Part shown: piece after piece, positions 8,601-18,484 of the stretch
How the letters are laid out: every line of letters starts with the position of its first letter
How positions within the stretch are numbered: the stretch's first letter is position 1
Origin: a virus
Length of the DNA: 64,000 nucleotides
Direction: 5' to 3' (one strand)
IMG/VR virus record: IMGVR_UViG_3300046804_003469
Location: 62,001 to 126,000 of that record
Made by a program: the position numbers and the translations under genes
The notes under the pieces: model-generated
What the model was told of the DNA's origin: nothing
Databases searched by the model: none
Seen by the model: the letters and a program-made list of their open reading frames with translations, nothing else

Positions 8601-11088
8601 TGTTGTTCCTACTGGTAGTCAGATTGCTGGTGTATTCTCGGGAACCACTTCGGACGATATGGTTCGTATTACCCAAATGGGTACTGGTAATGCTCTTAGG
8701 ATAGAAGATGCCGCAAATCCTGATACATCTGCATTTGTAATTGATCAATCTGGTAATACTGGTATTGGTACAACAGCACCAAATACTGAATTACAAATTA
8801 ACTCAGTATCCCCAACAATTACACTTGTTGAAACTGATGCGACTACAGGAAACAGAACATGGATATTCGATGTTGATAACCAAGAATTATTATGGAAAGC
8901 ACAATCAGATACTTATGTATCTGGTACAAACTTCTTCAGATTAACAAGAAATTCTTCAAGTGTTGAATCATTTGAGGGTGTAAATGCAAGTTCTACTTGG
9001 TTTAAAGTTGATAACGCAAACCAGAAAGTTGGTATTGGTTCTACAACAATTTCAACTCAATTAGATGTTATTGGATCTGGTGGAGCAAGATTTGGTCTTA
9101 CAACATCTTTTGTTATAGTTGGTAGCGATTTAGGAAGAAATATTGAAATTGGTGTAGGACAATCTAATACCGCAACGTACTTAGATTTCCATGGTTCAGA
9201 TGATTCATTCCCAGATTTTGCAGCAAGATTAATTAACAATCCTAGTTCAAGTGGAACTTTTGATATTATTACCAGAGGAACTGGTAACTTTAGATTTATT
9301 ACTTCAGATGCTGCTGCAATTGATACATTCACAAATAATATTTTACGTGGAAGAATCACTTCAGATGGAACATATCTTGTAGGAACTGGAACCTCAACAG
9401 GAACTTCAAACCAAGTATTCCAAGTTGCTGGAGTCAGCAGTAATGCTTATATTGGTGGTCAAGTTGCAATTGGTTTAACTTTACCAGGAGCAAGATTGCA
9501 TGTAGTTCCAACTTCTGCTGAAATTGCTGGTTTATTCTCTGGTTCATCTTCATCAGATCTTGTAAGAATTACTCAAACTGGTTCTGGTAATGCATTAGTT
9601 GTTGAAGATGAAACAAATCCAGATACAACTCCGTTTGTAATTAATACCTCAGGTGATACTGGTATTGGTACAAATACCGTTGGTGCCAAACTTCATGTAT
9701 TACCAACCACAACAGGTATTGCTGGATTATTCTCAGGAACCACATCAAATGATATGGTTCGTATTACTCAACTTGGTTCTGGTAATGCATTTGTTGTTGA
9801 AGATTCTACAAATCCTGATTCAACACCTTTTGTAATTGATCAGAATGGTAGTGTTGGTATCAATACTCTTACACCATCACAATTATTCCAAGTTGGCGCT
9901 GGAACTTCAATAGTTGTTACGACTGGAATTGGTTCTATTGGTATTGGAACTGTAAATCCAGTAAGACCTTTATCAATCTTTAAAGATTCTTCAGCATCCA
10001 ACCTTTCACAAATTAATATTCAACCACTTACTTCATCAAATGCTTCTGGTGTTCAATTCATAAACGGTAGTGCATCAAACCTTAATATTGGATTACTGAA
10101 TACTAGTGGTGCAATTGCTGGATTTAGCAATGCTCCTGCTCTTGCTGGATTTATTGGATTAAGTGGATTAAATCCACTTCTGGTTGCCACAAATAATATT
10201 GAAAGATTAAGAATTGATCCACATGGAGTTATTTTAGCAGGTGTTGCTAACTCGACAGGAACTGCAAACCAGTTGGTACAGGTTGGTTCTTCAACTACTG
10301 TACGTGGTGCTTATGTTTCTGGTGATATTGGAGTTGGAGTCACTAATCCTGGTGCTAAGGTTCATATAGTTCCAAATGCATCTTCAATTGCTGGATTGTT
10401 CTCTGGAAGCACTTCAGCAGATATGGTTCGTATTACCCAATCGGGTACTGGAAATGCATTAGTTGTTGAAGATGCTGCAAATCCAGATTCAACACCATTT
10501 GTAGTTACAACTACTGGTTTTGTTGGAATTGGAACGACAAATCCAGTTGCACCTTTAACCGTTACTGATGGCAACGTATCAATTGCACCTCTTTATCCAA
10601 CTGATGTTGCTGCATTCTTAACCAATAACAATACTTATACCCAAGTTAATTTCACAAATACGAATAGTGGAGACAGTGCTTCTGGCGATTATGTTGTAAC
10701 AGCAGATAATGGCACTGATACAACCAACTATATTGATATGGGTATCAATAATAGTGGGTTTACAACAGGTCCTTCTTGGTCAATTAATGGTGCATTAGAT
10801 GGATATCTTTACACATCTGATGGAAACCTTTCGGTTGGTGCTGCATCTGCTAAGTATGTCTCATTCTTTACTGGTGGTTTATCATTACTCAATGAAAGAT
10901 TAAGAATTACTCCATCTGGATTAATTGGTGTTGCAACAACAAATCCATTATTCCAACTCGATGTTGCTGCAGGTGATATACGTGTTCAGAACACAAATAA
11001 GATGAGGTTTGGTGGAAATTCTTCTACAACTAATTTCTACATTCAATATAATTCTACATCTAACAGTTTAGATTTCGTAGCAGGATAA
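5671..11088 (+). CDS. Long repetitive tail fibre / virion structural protein, 1805 aa
   Basis: It begins MAINKNFVVKNGLEI..LIFADP, the start of a recurrent cyanophage structural protein type. It then consists of tandem modules: a hinge unit (GTSTGTANQ..QVAG..S.AYIGG), a 'GIG.TNPGAKLHV' unit, and a globular unit containing SGTTSADMVRITQ.GSGNA..VED..NPD..PFVID. The MVRIT unit occurs seven times. Residues near 1625-1735 are almost identical to part of the 638-aa protein at 15276-17192. There is no collar or S74 chaperone domain at the C-terminus. It is a probable trimeric beta-structured fibre shaft or adhesin. The ribosome site is weak (GGTGGAG at 5652-5658). A TATAAATA late promoter precedes it. 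Confidence 0.88.
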   Translation: MAINKNFVVKNGLEIATKLIFADPVTNKVGIGNSVPSYTLDVTGNANISQDIRISGAATFPTATGSNLYYSNSFFNNSFTTSAYVVSGVVTTITGTSLNYSGIGTVQTQLDVGVGGATLTANAVSSNIGIANTNPTQRFQINTGTNLVSVTSIGNVGINSAIPTSKLYVVGDQFVTGVITASTYNGQIQSGLATISSVIGTSLYFVGVSTFTNSSTVLIGTGSSTGTAGQILQIAGINSSVYIGGNLGIGNTNPGSRFDVMSVAASSATGARIGLLTSFVAIGTDIGRSIEIGVGQSTLNTYLDFHGADDTYSDYAARLLRNTGANSNFDIINRGTGNIRLISNEAGNIDVYTTNTQRARVDKDGYFIVGAAQTSGTQLFQVQGGAYITGTVGIGSSAPGAKLNVVPSSAAIAGLFSGTTTADLVRLTQTGAGNIFVAQNADSSTTPFIINNSGNTGIGTSLPGAKLHVLPTSTGIAGLFSGSTSADMVRITQAGSGNAFVVEDSSNPDSNPFVIDTNGNVGILSATPTTNLDVIGTLGARIGLTTSYIAIGTDLGRNIEIGLGNSTGATYIDFHGAYNLYPDYSARLFSDTGALGNFDIVNRGGSIRLIATDSTGNIDFLTNNILRGRIDKDGTVSVGTATSTGTANQVFQVAGVSSNAYIGGQLAIGNTTAGSRVYVVPTSSEIAGVFSGTTSADMVRITQMGSGNAFVIQDSADPDTSPFVIDTFGRVIVGTTTGITMRGFNGWIQEHGTDDNTTRHQIVRWSNDALGPVHSFLKSKGTSVGSNVIAAYNDSTGELHFLANDGTDFVRTGIISAAVDGTAGLGSMPGRLAFYTVSAGSSIPIEAMRVNSGQVVLIGTATSTGTANQKLQIGTATTTLGAYISGFVGIASTNPSSNLTVGGNVLITGVTTSLVFNGNINATGVSTFSASAGPVLIGTGTSTGTAGQVLQVAGVNSSVYVGGTVALGATIAGARLYVVPTGSQIAGVFSGTTSDDMVRITQMGTGNALRIEDAANPDTSAFVIDQSGNTGIGTTAPNTELQINSVSPTITLVETDATTGNRTWIFDVDNQELLWKAQSDTYVSGTNFFRLTRNSSSVESFEGVNASSTWFKVDNANQKVGIGSTTISTQLDVIGSGGARFGLTTSFVIVGSDLGRNIEIGVGQSNTATYLDFHGSDDSFPDFAARLINNPSSSGTFDIITRGTGNFRFITSDAAAIDTFTNNILRGRITSDGTYLVGTGTSTGTSNQVFQVAGVSSNAYIGGQVAIGLTLPGARLHVVPTSAEIAGLFSGSSSSDLVRITQTGSGNALVVEDETNPDTTPFVINTSGDTGIGTNTVGAKLHVLPTTTGIAGLFSGTTSNDMVRITQLGSGNAFVVEDSTNPDSTPFVIDQNGSVGINTLTPSQLFQVGAGTSIVVTTGIGSIGIGTVNPVRPLSIFKDSSASNLSQINIQPLTSSNASGVQFINGSASNLNIGLLNTSGAIAGFSNAPALAGFIGLSGLNPLLVATNNIERLRIDPHGVILAGVANSTGTANQLVQVGSSTTVRGAYVSGDIGVGVTNPGAKVHIVPNASSIAGLFSGSTSADMVRITQSGTGNALVVEDAANPDSTPFVVTTTGFVGIGTTNPVAPLTVTDGNVSIAPLYPTDVAAFLTNNNTYTQVNFTNTNSGDSASGDYVVTADNGTDTTNYIDMGINNSGFTTGPSWSINGALDGYLYTSDGNLSVGAASAKYVSFFTGGLSLLNERLRITPSGLIGVATTNPLFQLDVAAGDIRVQNTNKMRFGGNSSTTNFYIQYNSTSNSLDFVAG

Positions 11089-11092
11089 TATT

Positions 11093-12070
11093 ATGCCAGT
11101 AGTAGCAAGATTAGATCAGTATTCGGCAACTTTATCTAGAGAATTTGATGAAGTAACATTAAATTCTGTGAAAATGACTGACATTGGTACATATTATTCT
11201 CAAGGATTTAATGAAAATGTTGGAATTACAACCACATTAACATCTAATATCTTTAAACCTTATGATCCTTTAAATGATTTAGTTGCAGAAGTTCCTTTCG
11301 GTGTTGGACAGGGAACTTACATGAGACAAAATAATGATAAAAATGTTGATGTATATGATGAAATTGATGAAGTAACTTTATATGGAATGTATGTTAAAAA
11401 AGGTTTAGTATTAAATTTGGATGCTGGAACTACACTTTCATACTCTGGAGTTGGAACTCAAAGTGCATGGATAGATATTAGTCCAACAAAAACAACTGCT
11501 AGTTTAGCTTCAACAACAACTTCTTATCCAACATATTCAACAGATAATTTTGGCAATTTTACTCTTAATGGTTCATCACATTATGTACAAGTTAATAGTT
11601 CAGTTTTACCAATAACGACTAGTTTTACAATATCTGTAATTTTTAAATTTACATCTCCTACTGGAACCAAATATATATTTGATAACCGTGATAGTGGAAA
11701 TGATGGATTTTCACTTAAAATTTCAAATCAAAGTTTAACATGCGATTTAAACTCAATCAGCACAACAATTGGAATTAGCAACAATTTAAATACTGGACAA
11801 ATTTATTTTATTGATTTTGTTGTTGATGGATCGGGTGGAAGAACAAAAATTAATAGTTATTTGAATGGAACTTTCAATGATGGTCCATCAACTAGTCCAA
11901 CACTTTCTTTTAATACTACAGTTTCCCCAAGAATAGGAGCAACAAGTTATTCTCCTATTACTAATTTTTTTGGAGGAACTATTTACTCTGTGAAACTTTA
12001 TAATCGTGCTCTTACCTCAGATGAAATCAAACAAAATTTCAACATTTTAAAGGGGATTTATAATTTATAA
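11093..12070 (+). CDS. Structural protein with LamG-like jelly-roll domain
   Basis: The product is 325 aa, starting 4 bases after the 1805-aa gene stop. Residues 1-100 resemble a virion-attachment segment. Residues ~105-325 look like a concanavalin/LamG-type jelly roll: 'GLVLNLDAGT', 'WIDIS', 'LNGSSHYVQV', 'FTISVIFKF', 'DNRDSGNDGFSLKI', ending with the typical 'GTIYSVKLYNRALTSDEIKQNF' strand and helix. Such domains bind carbohydrates or glycoproteins, so a host-surface binding role in the fibre complex is likely. Fold assignment is from motif reading only. Confidence 0.8.
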   Translation: MPVVARLDQYSATLSREFDEVTLNSVKMTDIGTYYSQGFNENVGITTTLTSNIFKPYDPLNDLVAEVPFGVGQGTYMRQNNDKNVDVYDEIDEVTLYGMYVKKGLVLNLDAGTTLSYSGVGTQSAWIDISPTKTTASLASTTTSYPTYSTDNFGNFTLNGSSHYVQVNSSVLPITTSFTISVIFKFTSPTGTKYIFDNRDSGNDGFSLKISNQSLTCDLNSISTTIGISNNLNTGQIYFIDFVVDGSGGRTKINSYLNGTFNDGPSTSPTLSFNTTVSPRIGATSYSPITNFFGGTIYSVKLYNRALTSDEIKQNFNILKGIYNL

Positions 12071-12087
12071 ACCTATCCTTACAATTC

Positions 12088-12095
12088 TATAAATA
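12088..12095 (+). promoter_or_regulatory. T4-type late promoter TATAAATA
   Basis: This is an exact TATAAATA in the 41-base gap before the 1054-aa structural gene, 17 bases before its ATG. Initiation about six bases downstream would give a very short leader containing only the AAGGGAAAA ribosome-binding region. Confidence 0.65.
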
Positions 12096-12111
12096 AAAAA
12101 AAGGGAAAATC

Positions 12112-15100
12112 ATGGCAAGGAAAGTTGTATTAGATACCTACTATACGTTTACTCCTGGAGCAAGTGGAGTAGGTAGTGTTGTAATTAATAAAGCAATTCC
12201 TAGAGAAAGATTGATCCTGATTACTAATGTGTCAAGTAATCAGGTAATATACAATTTTTCCGATCCTAATTTAAAGGCAAGTTCATATACGATTGCGACA
12301 GATTCAAATAATAATACGACAACAACTGTTGTATTAAATTATGATACTTCTGCAATGGGTAGTGGAGATAAATTGCAGATTGTTGCAGATGAATTTGAAG
12401 AATCTTTTAAACCAGCAGAAACTTTTCAAGATCCTGTAAATAAACTTAGAGTATCAACTCCACAAGCACTGATTGATACTGACTTTGAATATGGAACTCA
12501 ACCAACAAAATGGGAAAATCTCTCTACAGTTAACTATAGACCATTTGCATATTTCAACGCAGGTAATGCTGGAATACCTCACATTAAATCAATTAATATT
12601 CCAACAGGATCTAAAACTGTAACTGTCAATCTTGCGATTTCATCAGATCCTTTAGTTACTCAAGCAGGTCTTACAACAACTTCTGCACCTCCTGTCGGAA
12701 CACCAATCAACGTTCAAGATTGTATTTTAAACATTGCGAATGGAAACTTTATTGTTGAATCTGTAAGTGGTGCTGGAAATACTATTTTCACTTATACAGC
12801 AAAGGCAGTAAACGCTTCAACAACAATTACAAATGTATATGATGTAAATAAAACGGGAATTTATACAGGAACTCTTTATACAGGTGCAGCAATCGGAACA
12901 GTAACTGGTCTTGCATACACTTCATTTGGTGTTGCAGCAGGAGCAGCAATTACTGTTACAACTTCAGTTGCTCACGGTTTAACAGTTGGAACAGAAATTG
13001 CAATTACTGGTATTACGGGAGGAACTAATCCTCCAAACGGAAACTTTGTTGTAACTGGTATTTCATCTAATCAAAACTTCACATATTATTCACCAAATAC
13101 AGTTTCTGGAACACTAGTATCAACTGCTGCCTCTGTTTTTGTGAGACCACAATCTCAATATTTACATAGACCAGCAGATGGTGGTGTAATATTCTCCGCA
13201 AACGCAACATCTACATACAATAGCGCAATTCGTCAAACAAGAAGATATTTCCGTTATCAGTCAGGAAAAGGTATTCAAATCAGTTCTGGAACAATTTTAA
13301 AACCAACATTCCAGATTGATTCTTTATCTGCCAATCAAATTGGAGTAGGAACTGTCACAGTTATTACAAAAGAGCAGCATAATATTCAAGCAGGTATTTT
13401 TGGAACTCAGATTAATTTAGTTGGGTCAAGTGATCCTGCATATGATGGAACATTTACTGTCACAAAAGTTACAGGTCCAAACTCATTCCAATATAATACA
13501 TCTGGTATCACAACTACAAATCCAACAGGAAACTATTTAATCAATGTTACTGGATGGTATGGTGCAACAAGTAGATTGGGAGCGTTTGATTTCCAAAATG
13601 GTATTTTCTTTGAATTTGATGGTCAAACACTTTATGCAGTTCGTAGAAGTTCAACTTTCCAAATTGCAGGAAGAATAAGTGTAACAAATGGTTCACATGC
13701 AGTTACAAGATCTGATGCACAATTCCCAACAGCATTTACTAGACAATTAAATGTTGGAGACAGAATTGTAATTCGCGGTCAATCGTATCGTGTTTTAAAT
13801 ATTACTGATGATAATAATCTAGCGATTACACCAGCATATCGTGGACAATCTATAACTTATGCTATTTGTTCTAAGACAATTGATTTAAGAATTCCACAAT
13901 CTCAATGGAATATTGATCGTTGCGATGGAACAGGACCATCTGGATTTAATATCAATCTTTCCAGGATGCAAATGTTCTATATGGACTATTCTTGGTATGG
14001 TGCTGGATTTATTCGTTGGGGATTCCGTGGTACAGATGGTAATGTCATTTACTGCCATAAGTTGCCAAACAATAACTTCAATACTGAAGCGTATATGAGA
14101 TCTGGTAACTTACCAGCACGTTATGAAACAATGACTGATCCCCCAATTACAAGTATTGCTTCTACTGTAGGATCATCCGATGATTATATTTCTGTTGCCT
14201 CAACTGCAGGATTCCCATCTTCTGGTGTTTTACTCTTAAGAAATTCTGATGCTGGACAGAATGAATATGTAAGTTATACTGGAATTGCAGCAACTTCTGC
14301 ATTTATTGGAATTACAAGAGGTAAAGTAGGAATTGGAACAACTTTATCTCTGTCAGGATTGACTACAAATACAAATGCTGCATCTGTTTCTATAGCATCA
14401 ACTCAATTCTTACAAATTGGTCAAAGAATTGTTGGAACTAATATTCCAGATAACACTTATATTGGATCAATAGGTGTTGGAACAATTACATTGAGTCAAG
14501 CGGTGGTTGGAGTTGCAACGACTGCATCAGTTGCAGCAATGGCAGCAGCATCACAAACATTCTCATATGTACCAGGAGCACCAAAATCTGTTGAACTTGC
14601 ACTTCCTTCATACTCTCCAACAATATCTCACTGGGGAACATCCGCAATTATGGATGGAAGATTTGATGATGATAAATCACTAATCTTTACATATGGACAA
14701 GTCGGACTTACAACAGTATCTCAAGGACCAACTGGAAATACAAGAGCACTTTTAGCAATTCGTATTGCACCTTCTGTCGATAATGGAGTTGCAGGTGGAT
14801 TTGGAACCAGAGAACTTGTAAATAGAATGCAATTAGTTCTTAGACAACTTGATATTACTGCAAGAAATGCTGGTGGTGGTGGTGGAACACCAAACGTTCT
14901 GATTCGTGCATATTTAAATTCAACTCCTTCAACTGGCATTACATGGTCTAATGCAGTTTCAAACATTGGTTATACTCCTAATTCAAGTTTGGCACAAATT
15001 GCTGATTATTCAACTACTGGATCTGCTGCATCTCCAGTTACAGTTACTGGTGGTGAAGTAACGGCAGGATTTTTCGTTGGATCTGGTGCAAATAGTATTG

Positions 15101-15276
15101 ATCTTTCAAACGTTCGTGATCTTGGTAATTCAATTCTTGGTGGTGGTGATAGTGTCACAACTAGAGGAGTTTATCCTGATGGACCAGATACTCTTACAAT
15201 TGTTGCTACTAATTTAAGTACAACAACTTCTGTTGAATTGTATGGAAGACTTTCCTGGACGGAGGCACAAGCATAA
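12112..15276 (+). CDS. Virion structural protein, 1054 aa (cyanophage tail/fibre type)
   Basis: The product starts MARKVVLDTYYTFTPGASGVGSVVINKAIPRE. The next ~120 residues end in DPVNKLRVSTPQALIDTDFEYGTQPTKWE, a pattern I associate with large structural proteins of T4-like cyanophages. The middle contains repeated small beta domains (for example 'VTTSVAHGLTVGTEIAITGITGG' near residue 285). The last third is Gly/Ser/Thr-rich. No enzyme motif is visible. It probably belongs to the tail or distal baseplate-fibre complex. A late promoter lies just upstream, and its TAA overlaps the next ATG by one base, so translation of the next gene is coupled. Confidence 0.85.
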   Translation: MARKVVLDTYYTFTPGASGVGSVVINKAIPRERLILITNVSSNQVIYNFSDPNLKASSYTIATDSNNNTTTTVVLNYDTSAMGSGDKLQIVADEFEESFKPAETFQDPVNKLRVSTPQALIDTDFEYGTQPTKWENLSTVNYRPFAYFNAGNAGIPHIKSINIPTGSKTVTVNLAISSDPLVTQAGLTTTSAPPVGTPINVQDCILNIANGNFIVESVSGAGNTIFTYTAKAVNASTTITNVYDVNKTGIYTGTLYTGAAIGTVTGLAYTSFGVAAGAAITVTTSVAHGLTVGTEIAITGITGGTNPPNGNFVVTGISSNQNFTYYSPNTVSGTLVSTAASVFVRPQSQYLHRPADGGVIFSANATSTYNSAIRQTRRYFRYQSGKGIQISSGTILKPTFQIDSLSANQIGVGTVTVITKEQHNIQAGIFGTQINLVGSSDPAYDGTFTVTKVTGPNSFQYNTSGITTTNPTGNYLINVTGWYGATSRLGAFDFQNGIFFEFDGQTLYAVRRSSTFQIAGRISVTNGSHAVTRSDAQFPTAFTRQLNVGDRIVIRGQSYRVLNITDDNNLAITPAYRGQSITYAICSKTIDLRIPQSQWNIDRCDGTGPSGFNINLSRMQMFYMDYSWYGAGFIRWGFRGTDGNVIYCHKLPNNNFNTEAYMRSGNLPARYETMTDPPITSIASTVGSSDDYISVASTAGFPSSGVLLLRNSDAGQNEYVSYTGIAATSAFIGITRGKVGIGTTLSLSGLTTNTNAASVSIASTQFLQIGQRIVGTNIPDNTYIGSIGVGTITLSQAVVGVATTASVAAMAAASQTFSYVPGAPKSVELALPSYSPTISHWGTSAIMDGRFDDDKSLIFTYGQVGLTTVSQGPTGNTRALLAIRIAPSVDNGVAGGFGTRELVNRMQLVLRQLDITARNAGGGGGTPNVLIRAYLNSTPSTGITWSNAVSNIGYTPNSSLAQIADYSTTGSAASPVTVTGGEVTAGFFVGSGANSIDLSNVRDLGNSILGGGDSVTTRGVYPDGPDTLTIVATNLSTTTSVELYGRLSWTEAQA

Positions 15277-17192
15277 TGGCAAAACTTAGAGACGGCACAA
15301 GAGTTTACGGTTCTCTCACAGTTGATAATAACATAACAGCATCAAATGTTTCTGCTTCTGGATTAAATGCTTCTGGATTAACCAGTACTACATCATTGCT
15401 TGTTGGTGGTGGAACTTCATCAGGAACTACTGCAACATCTCTTCAAGTTGTTGGTGTTAATAGTAGTGTTTATGTTGGTGGAAATATTGGTATTGGAGTA
15501 ACAAATCCATCTACAAAACTTTCATTAATTGGTGATTCTGTTTTTAATGGAACTGCAATTTTCACTGGAAATAGAACAACAACTTTATTTCGCATTACTC
15601 AGACTGGTACTGGAAACGCATTAGTTGTTGAAGATGATACAAATCCAGATGCAACTCCATTTGTTGTAGGTGCTGCTGGATCTGTTGGTATTGGAATCAC
15701 AAATCCAGTTGCACCTTTAACCGTTACAGATGGTAATGTAGGAACTCCACCACAATATCCAAGTGATGTTGCTGCATTTTTAACCAATCAGAATACTTAT
15801 ACTCAAATTAACTTCACAAATACGAATAGTGGAGATGCTGCATCAGGTGATTATGTAGTAACTGCTGATGTTGGAACTGATACCACTGAATATATTGATA
15901 TGGGTATCAATAATAGTGGGTTTACAACAGGTGCTTCTTGGTCAATTAATGGTGCATTAGATGGATATCTTTATACTGCTACTGGTAATCTTTCAATTGG
16001 TGCTGCTTCTTCAAAATATCTTTCACTTTTTACTGGTGGACTTGCATTAGAAAATGAAAGATTGAGAATTGATCCTAATGGAGTAGTTGGAATTGGAGTT
16101 ACAGTATTCACTTCAGGAACTGCTCAAAAATTGCAAGTTGGTTCGACATCGGTATCTGCTAATGCCTATGTTTCTGGTCAAGTTGGTATTGGTTCAACAA
16201 TTCCATTTGCAAAACTTGCCGTTCATGATGATTCTGCTAGCCCTGTTGCTCAACCAGTTGTTTATATCCAAAGAACCGCAAGTATTGTCTCTGCTGGAAT
16301 AACAAACTCTGATTTAAGAATTAAAGGACATTCTGCAACTAACAAACTTTATATTGATGATCAGAACTCAAATCCATTAATGATTGTTACGGGTATTGGT
16401 TCTGTTGGTATTGGAACCACAAATCCACAATCAACAAAACTTTGGGTTGAAGGTAATACCAATATTGTTGGATTACTTACAGTAACTTCAAATGCTACAG
16501 TTACTGGAAACCTTACAGTTTCTGGTGGAACCATTACCGCAGGTAACGTTGCAACTAATTTATTGAGTGGTAATACAACAACTGGTGTTACCTTGATGGG
16601 ATCACAAACATCAGGAACATTTATATTAGGTGGAACTTCTGGAACTGGAACAATTACATTAGGTCGTGCTACGACTTCTCAGCAAACTGATATTCAAGCA
16701 GGTGCATCAGGCATTGGAACCACCAAAACTATTAACTTAGGAACTGGTGGTCTTTCTGGTTCAATTACTAGAATTAATATTGGACCTACTGCTGGTGTTG
16801 GAACAGTTACAATTAACTCTGGAACTAACTTAGGAATCAACTCCACAACTCCAACATCTTCTCTTTCTATTGTTGGTGATGCAGTTATTTCTGGTGTCGT
16901 TACAGCAACTGACTTTAATGCATTATCTGATGAAACATTAAAAACTAATGTACAATTAATTGAAAGTCCAATTCAAAAAGTAATGCAATTAAATGGTGTT
17001 ACATTTAACTGGAGAGATAATAATGAACCATCAGTCGGTGTCATTGCACAAGACGTTGAGAAAGTATTCCCAGAACTTGTTCATGGATTACAACCAAGAA
17101 CGGTTAGTTACAATGGATTAGTTGGTCTTTTAATTGAGTGTGTTAAAGAGCAACAAAAAGAAATCGAAGAATTAAAGAAGAAACTTAAGTAA
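15276..17192 (+). CDS. Tail fibre with C-terminal S74 intramolecular chaperone domain
   Basis: The product is 638 aa. The shaft repeats resemble the 1805-aa protein, including one RITQTGTGNALVVEDD unit and a segment almost identical to residues ~1625-1735 of that protein. The last ~90 residues are a peptidase S74 / endosialidase chaperone domain: LSDETLKTNV (catalytic Ser551 and Lys556 of the family's Ser-Lys dyad), FNWRDNN, VGVIAQDVEKVFPELV, YNGLVGLLIECVKEQQKEIEELKKKLK. These domains trimerise fibres through a coiled coil and then cut themselves off. The protein therefore probably matures as a trimeric fibre tip. TAATG overlaps join it to both neighbours. Confidence 0.9.
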   Translation: MAKLRDGTRVYGSLTVDNNITASNVSASGLNASGLTSTTSLLVGGGTSSGTTATSLQVVGVNSSVYVGGNIGIGVTNPSTKLSLIGDSVFNGTAIFTGNRTTTLFRITQTGTGNALVVEDDTNPDATPFVVGAAGSVGIGITNPVAPLTVTDGNVGTPPQYPSDVAAFLTNQNTYTQINFTNTNSGDAASGDYVVTADVGTDTTEYIDMGINNSGFTTGASWSINGALDGYLYTATGNLSIGAASSKYLSLFTGGLALENERLRIDPNGVVGIGVTVFTSGTAQKLQVGSTSVSANAYVSGQVGIGSTIPFAKLAVHDDSASPVAQPVVYIQRTASIVSAGITNSDLRIKGHSATNKLYIDDQNSNPLMIVTGIGSVGIGTTNPQSTKLWVEGNTNIVGLLTVTSNATVTGNLTVSGGTITAGNVATNLLSGNTTTGVTLMGSQTSGTFILGGTSGTGTITLGRATTSQQTDIQAGASGIGTTKTINLGTGGLSGSITRINIGPTAGVGTVTINSGTNLGINSTTPTSSLSIVGDAVISGVVTATDFNALSDETLKTNVQLIESPIQKVMQLNGVTFNWRDNNEPSVGVIAQDVEKVFPELVHGLQPRTVSYNGLVGLLIECVKEQQKEIEELKKKLK

Positions 17193-18484
17193 TGTCAATA
17201 TCTCAGAAATTTCCTGGAGAACCATCACTTTATTTAAATTTTGCAGGATCTAAAAAATTAGATCCTCGCATTACTTTCACTCGTAGCGAAACTGTTCCCA
17301 CTGCAACATTTGTAGATAAAAATAAATTGGTTGTTACTGCACAAGCAGATCAACCAAGATTTGATCATGACCCAACAACTGGTGTTTGTAATGGATTGTT
17401 GATTGAAGATACTAGGACTAATTTATTAAAATATAGTAATTCATTTAGCACAGGTGGTGCTGGAAATTGGACTTCAGTTGGTGCAACATGTGTTTTTACA
17501 CAAAATATAACAGGTCCAGATGGAATTGCCAATGGTTCTTGGACAATAGACGATCAATCAACTGGTGCTGATGCTGCTGGAGTAGAACAAGCACTTACAA
17601 TTACACCAAGTTCATCAACCAATTACTGCCTATCAATTTTTGCAAAACAAGGAACAGCAACATATTTTGATTTTTATTCATTCTTTACGGGAAATAGTGT
17701 AAAAGGTAGTTATTTTAGATATAATTTTTCTACAGACACAATTAATGTTAGTAGTTCAGATGGTGGTGGAATTACTCCAACAATTTTTGGAAAAATACAA
17801 TATCCTAATGGATGGTATAGATTATATTTTGTTGTCAATGATGCTAATAATGGATTAAACAACACATTACAATATAGAATTTATCCTGGTTCAAGAGATA
17901 CTGGAGTTACTGGAACGACTCTATTTTATGGAGCACAATGCGAGATTGGTCCTTTTCCAACTTCTTATATTCCCACAACAGCATCTTCAGTTCAAAGAAT
18001 TGGAGATTTAGCATATATTGATTTACCTTCAGATGGTTGGTATAACTATTCACAAGGTTCATTGGTGTTCCAACATACTGCAGTTGGTTTTTCAACATTA
18101 TCCACTGCTGGAAATCCAGTAGTTGGTTTTGCTCAAACTGATGGATCTTTTGCCAATTCTGCTCAATATACTTTTGATAAAACTACTGGTAATGCTCAAT
18201 ATCGTGTAAGAATTGGTAATGTAGATCAAGCAGCTATAGATTCTAATGATTCATCATCGGCATCAAAAGTTGGATTTTCTTATGCAACAAACTCATTTTC
18301 TCTTGCGAGAAATGGAAGTTTAGTAGGAACTGATAGTTCAGGATCAATACCACAATCAATTGGAACTCTTCTTTTTGGTGCAAATGTTAAAGATCCAAAT
18401 TCTAATTTAAATGCTTGTATAAGTAGTTTAACATATTATCCAGTTGATCTTTCAGATTCTCAGTTGGTAGCACTTACACGATAA
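17192..18484 (+). CDS. Fibre-associated adhesin-like protein, copy 1 of 3
   Basis: The product is 430 aa and the first of three tandem paralogues. The shared N-terminus is 'PSLYLNFAGSKKLDPRITFTRS', then PRFDHDPTTGVCNGLLIEDTRTNL. The shared middle (YGAQCEIGPFPTSYIPTTASSVQRIGD) matches the WGAQLE..PTSYIPT signature of carbohydrate-binding modules on many phage spikes. The C-terminus ends 'SLTYYPVDLSDSQLVALT', a LamG-like closing strand. I infer a sugar-binding structural protein. It starts within the stop of the S74 fibre (TAATG) and its own stop overlaps the next start. Confidence 0.82.
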   Translation: MSISQKFPGEPSLYLNFAGSKKLDPRITFTRSETVPTATFVDKNKLVVTAQADQPRFDHDPTTGVCNGLLIEDTRTNLLKYSNSFSTGGAGNWTSVGATCVFTQNITGPDGIANGSWTIDDQSTGADAAGVEQALTITPSSSTNYCLSIFAKQGTATYFDFYSFFTGNSVKGSYFRYNFSTDTINVSSSDGGGITPTIFGKIQYPNGWYRLYFVVNDANNGLNNTLQYRIYPGSRDTGVTGTTLFYGAQCEIGPFPTSYIPTTASSVQRIGDLAYIDLPSDGWYNYSQGSLVFQHTAVGFSTLSTAGNPVVGFAQTDGSFANSAQYTFDKTTGNAQYRVRIGNVDQAAIDSNDSSSASKVGFSYATNSFSLARNGSLVGTDSSGSIPQSIGTLLFGANVKDPNSNLNACISSLTYYPVDLSDSQLVALTR

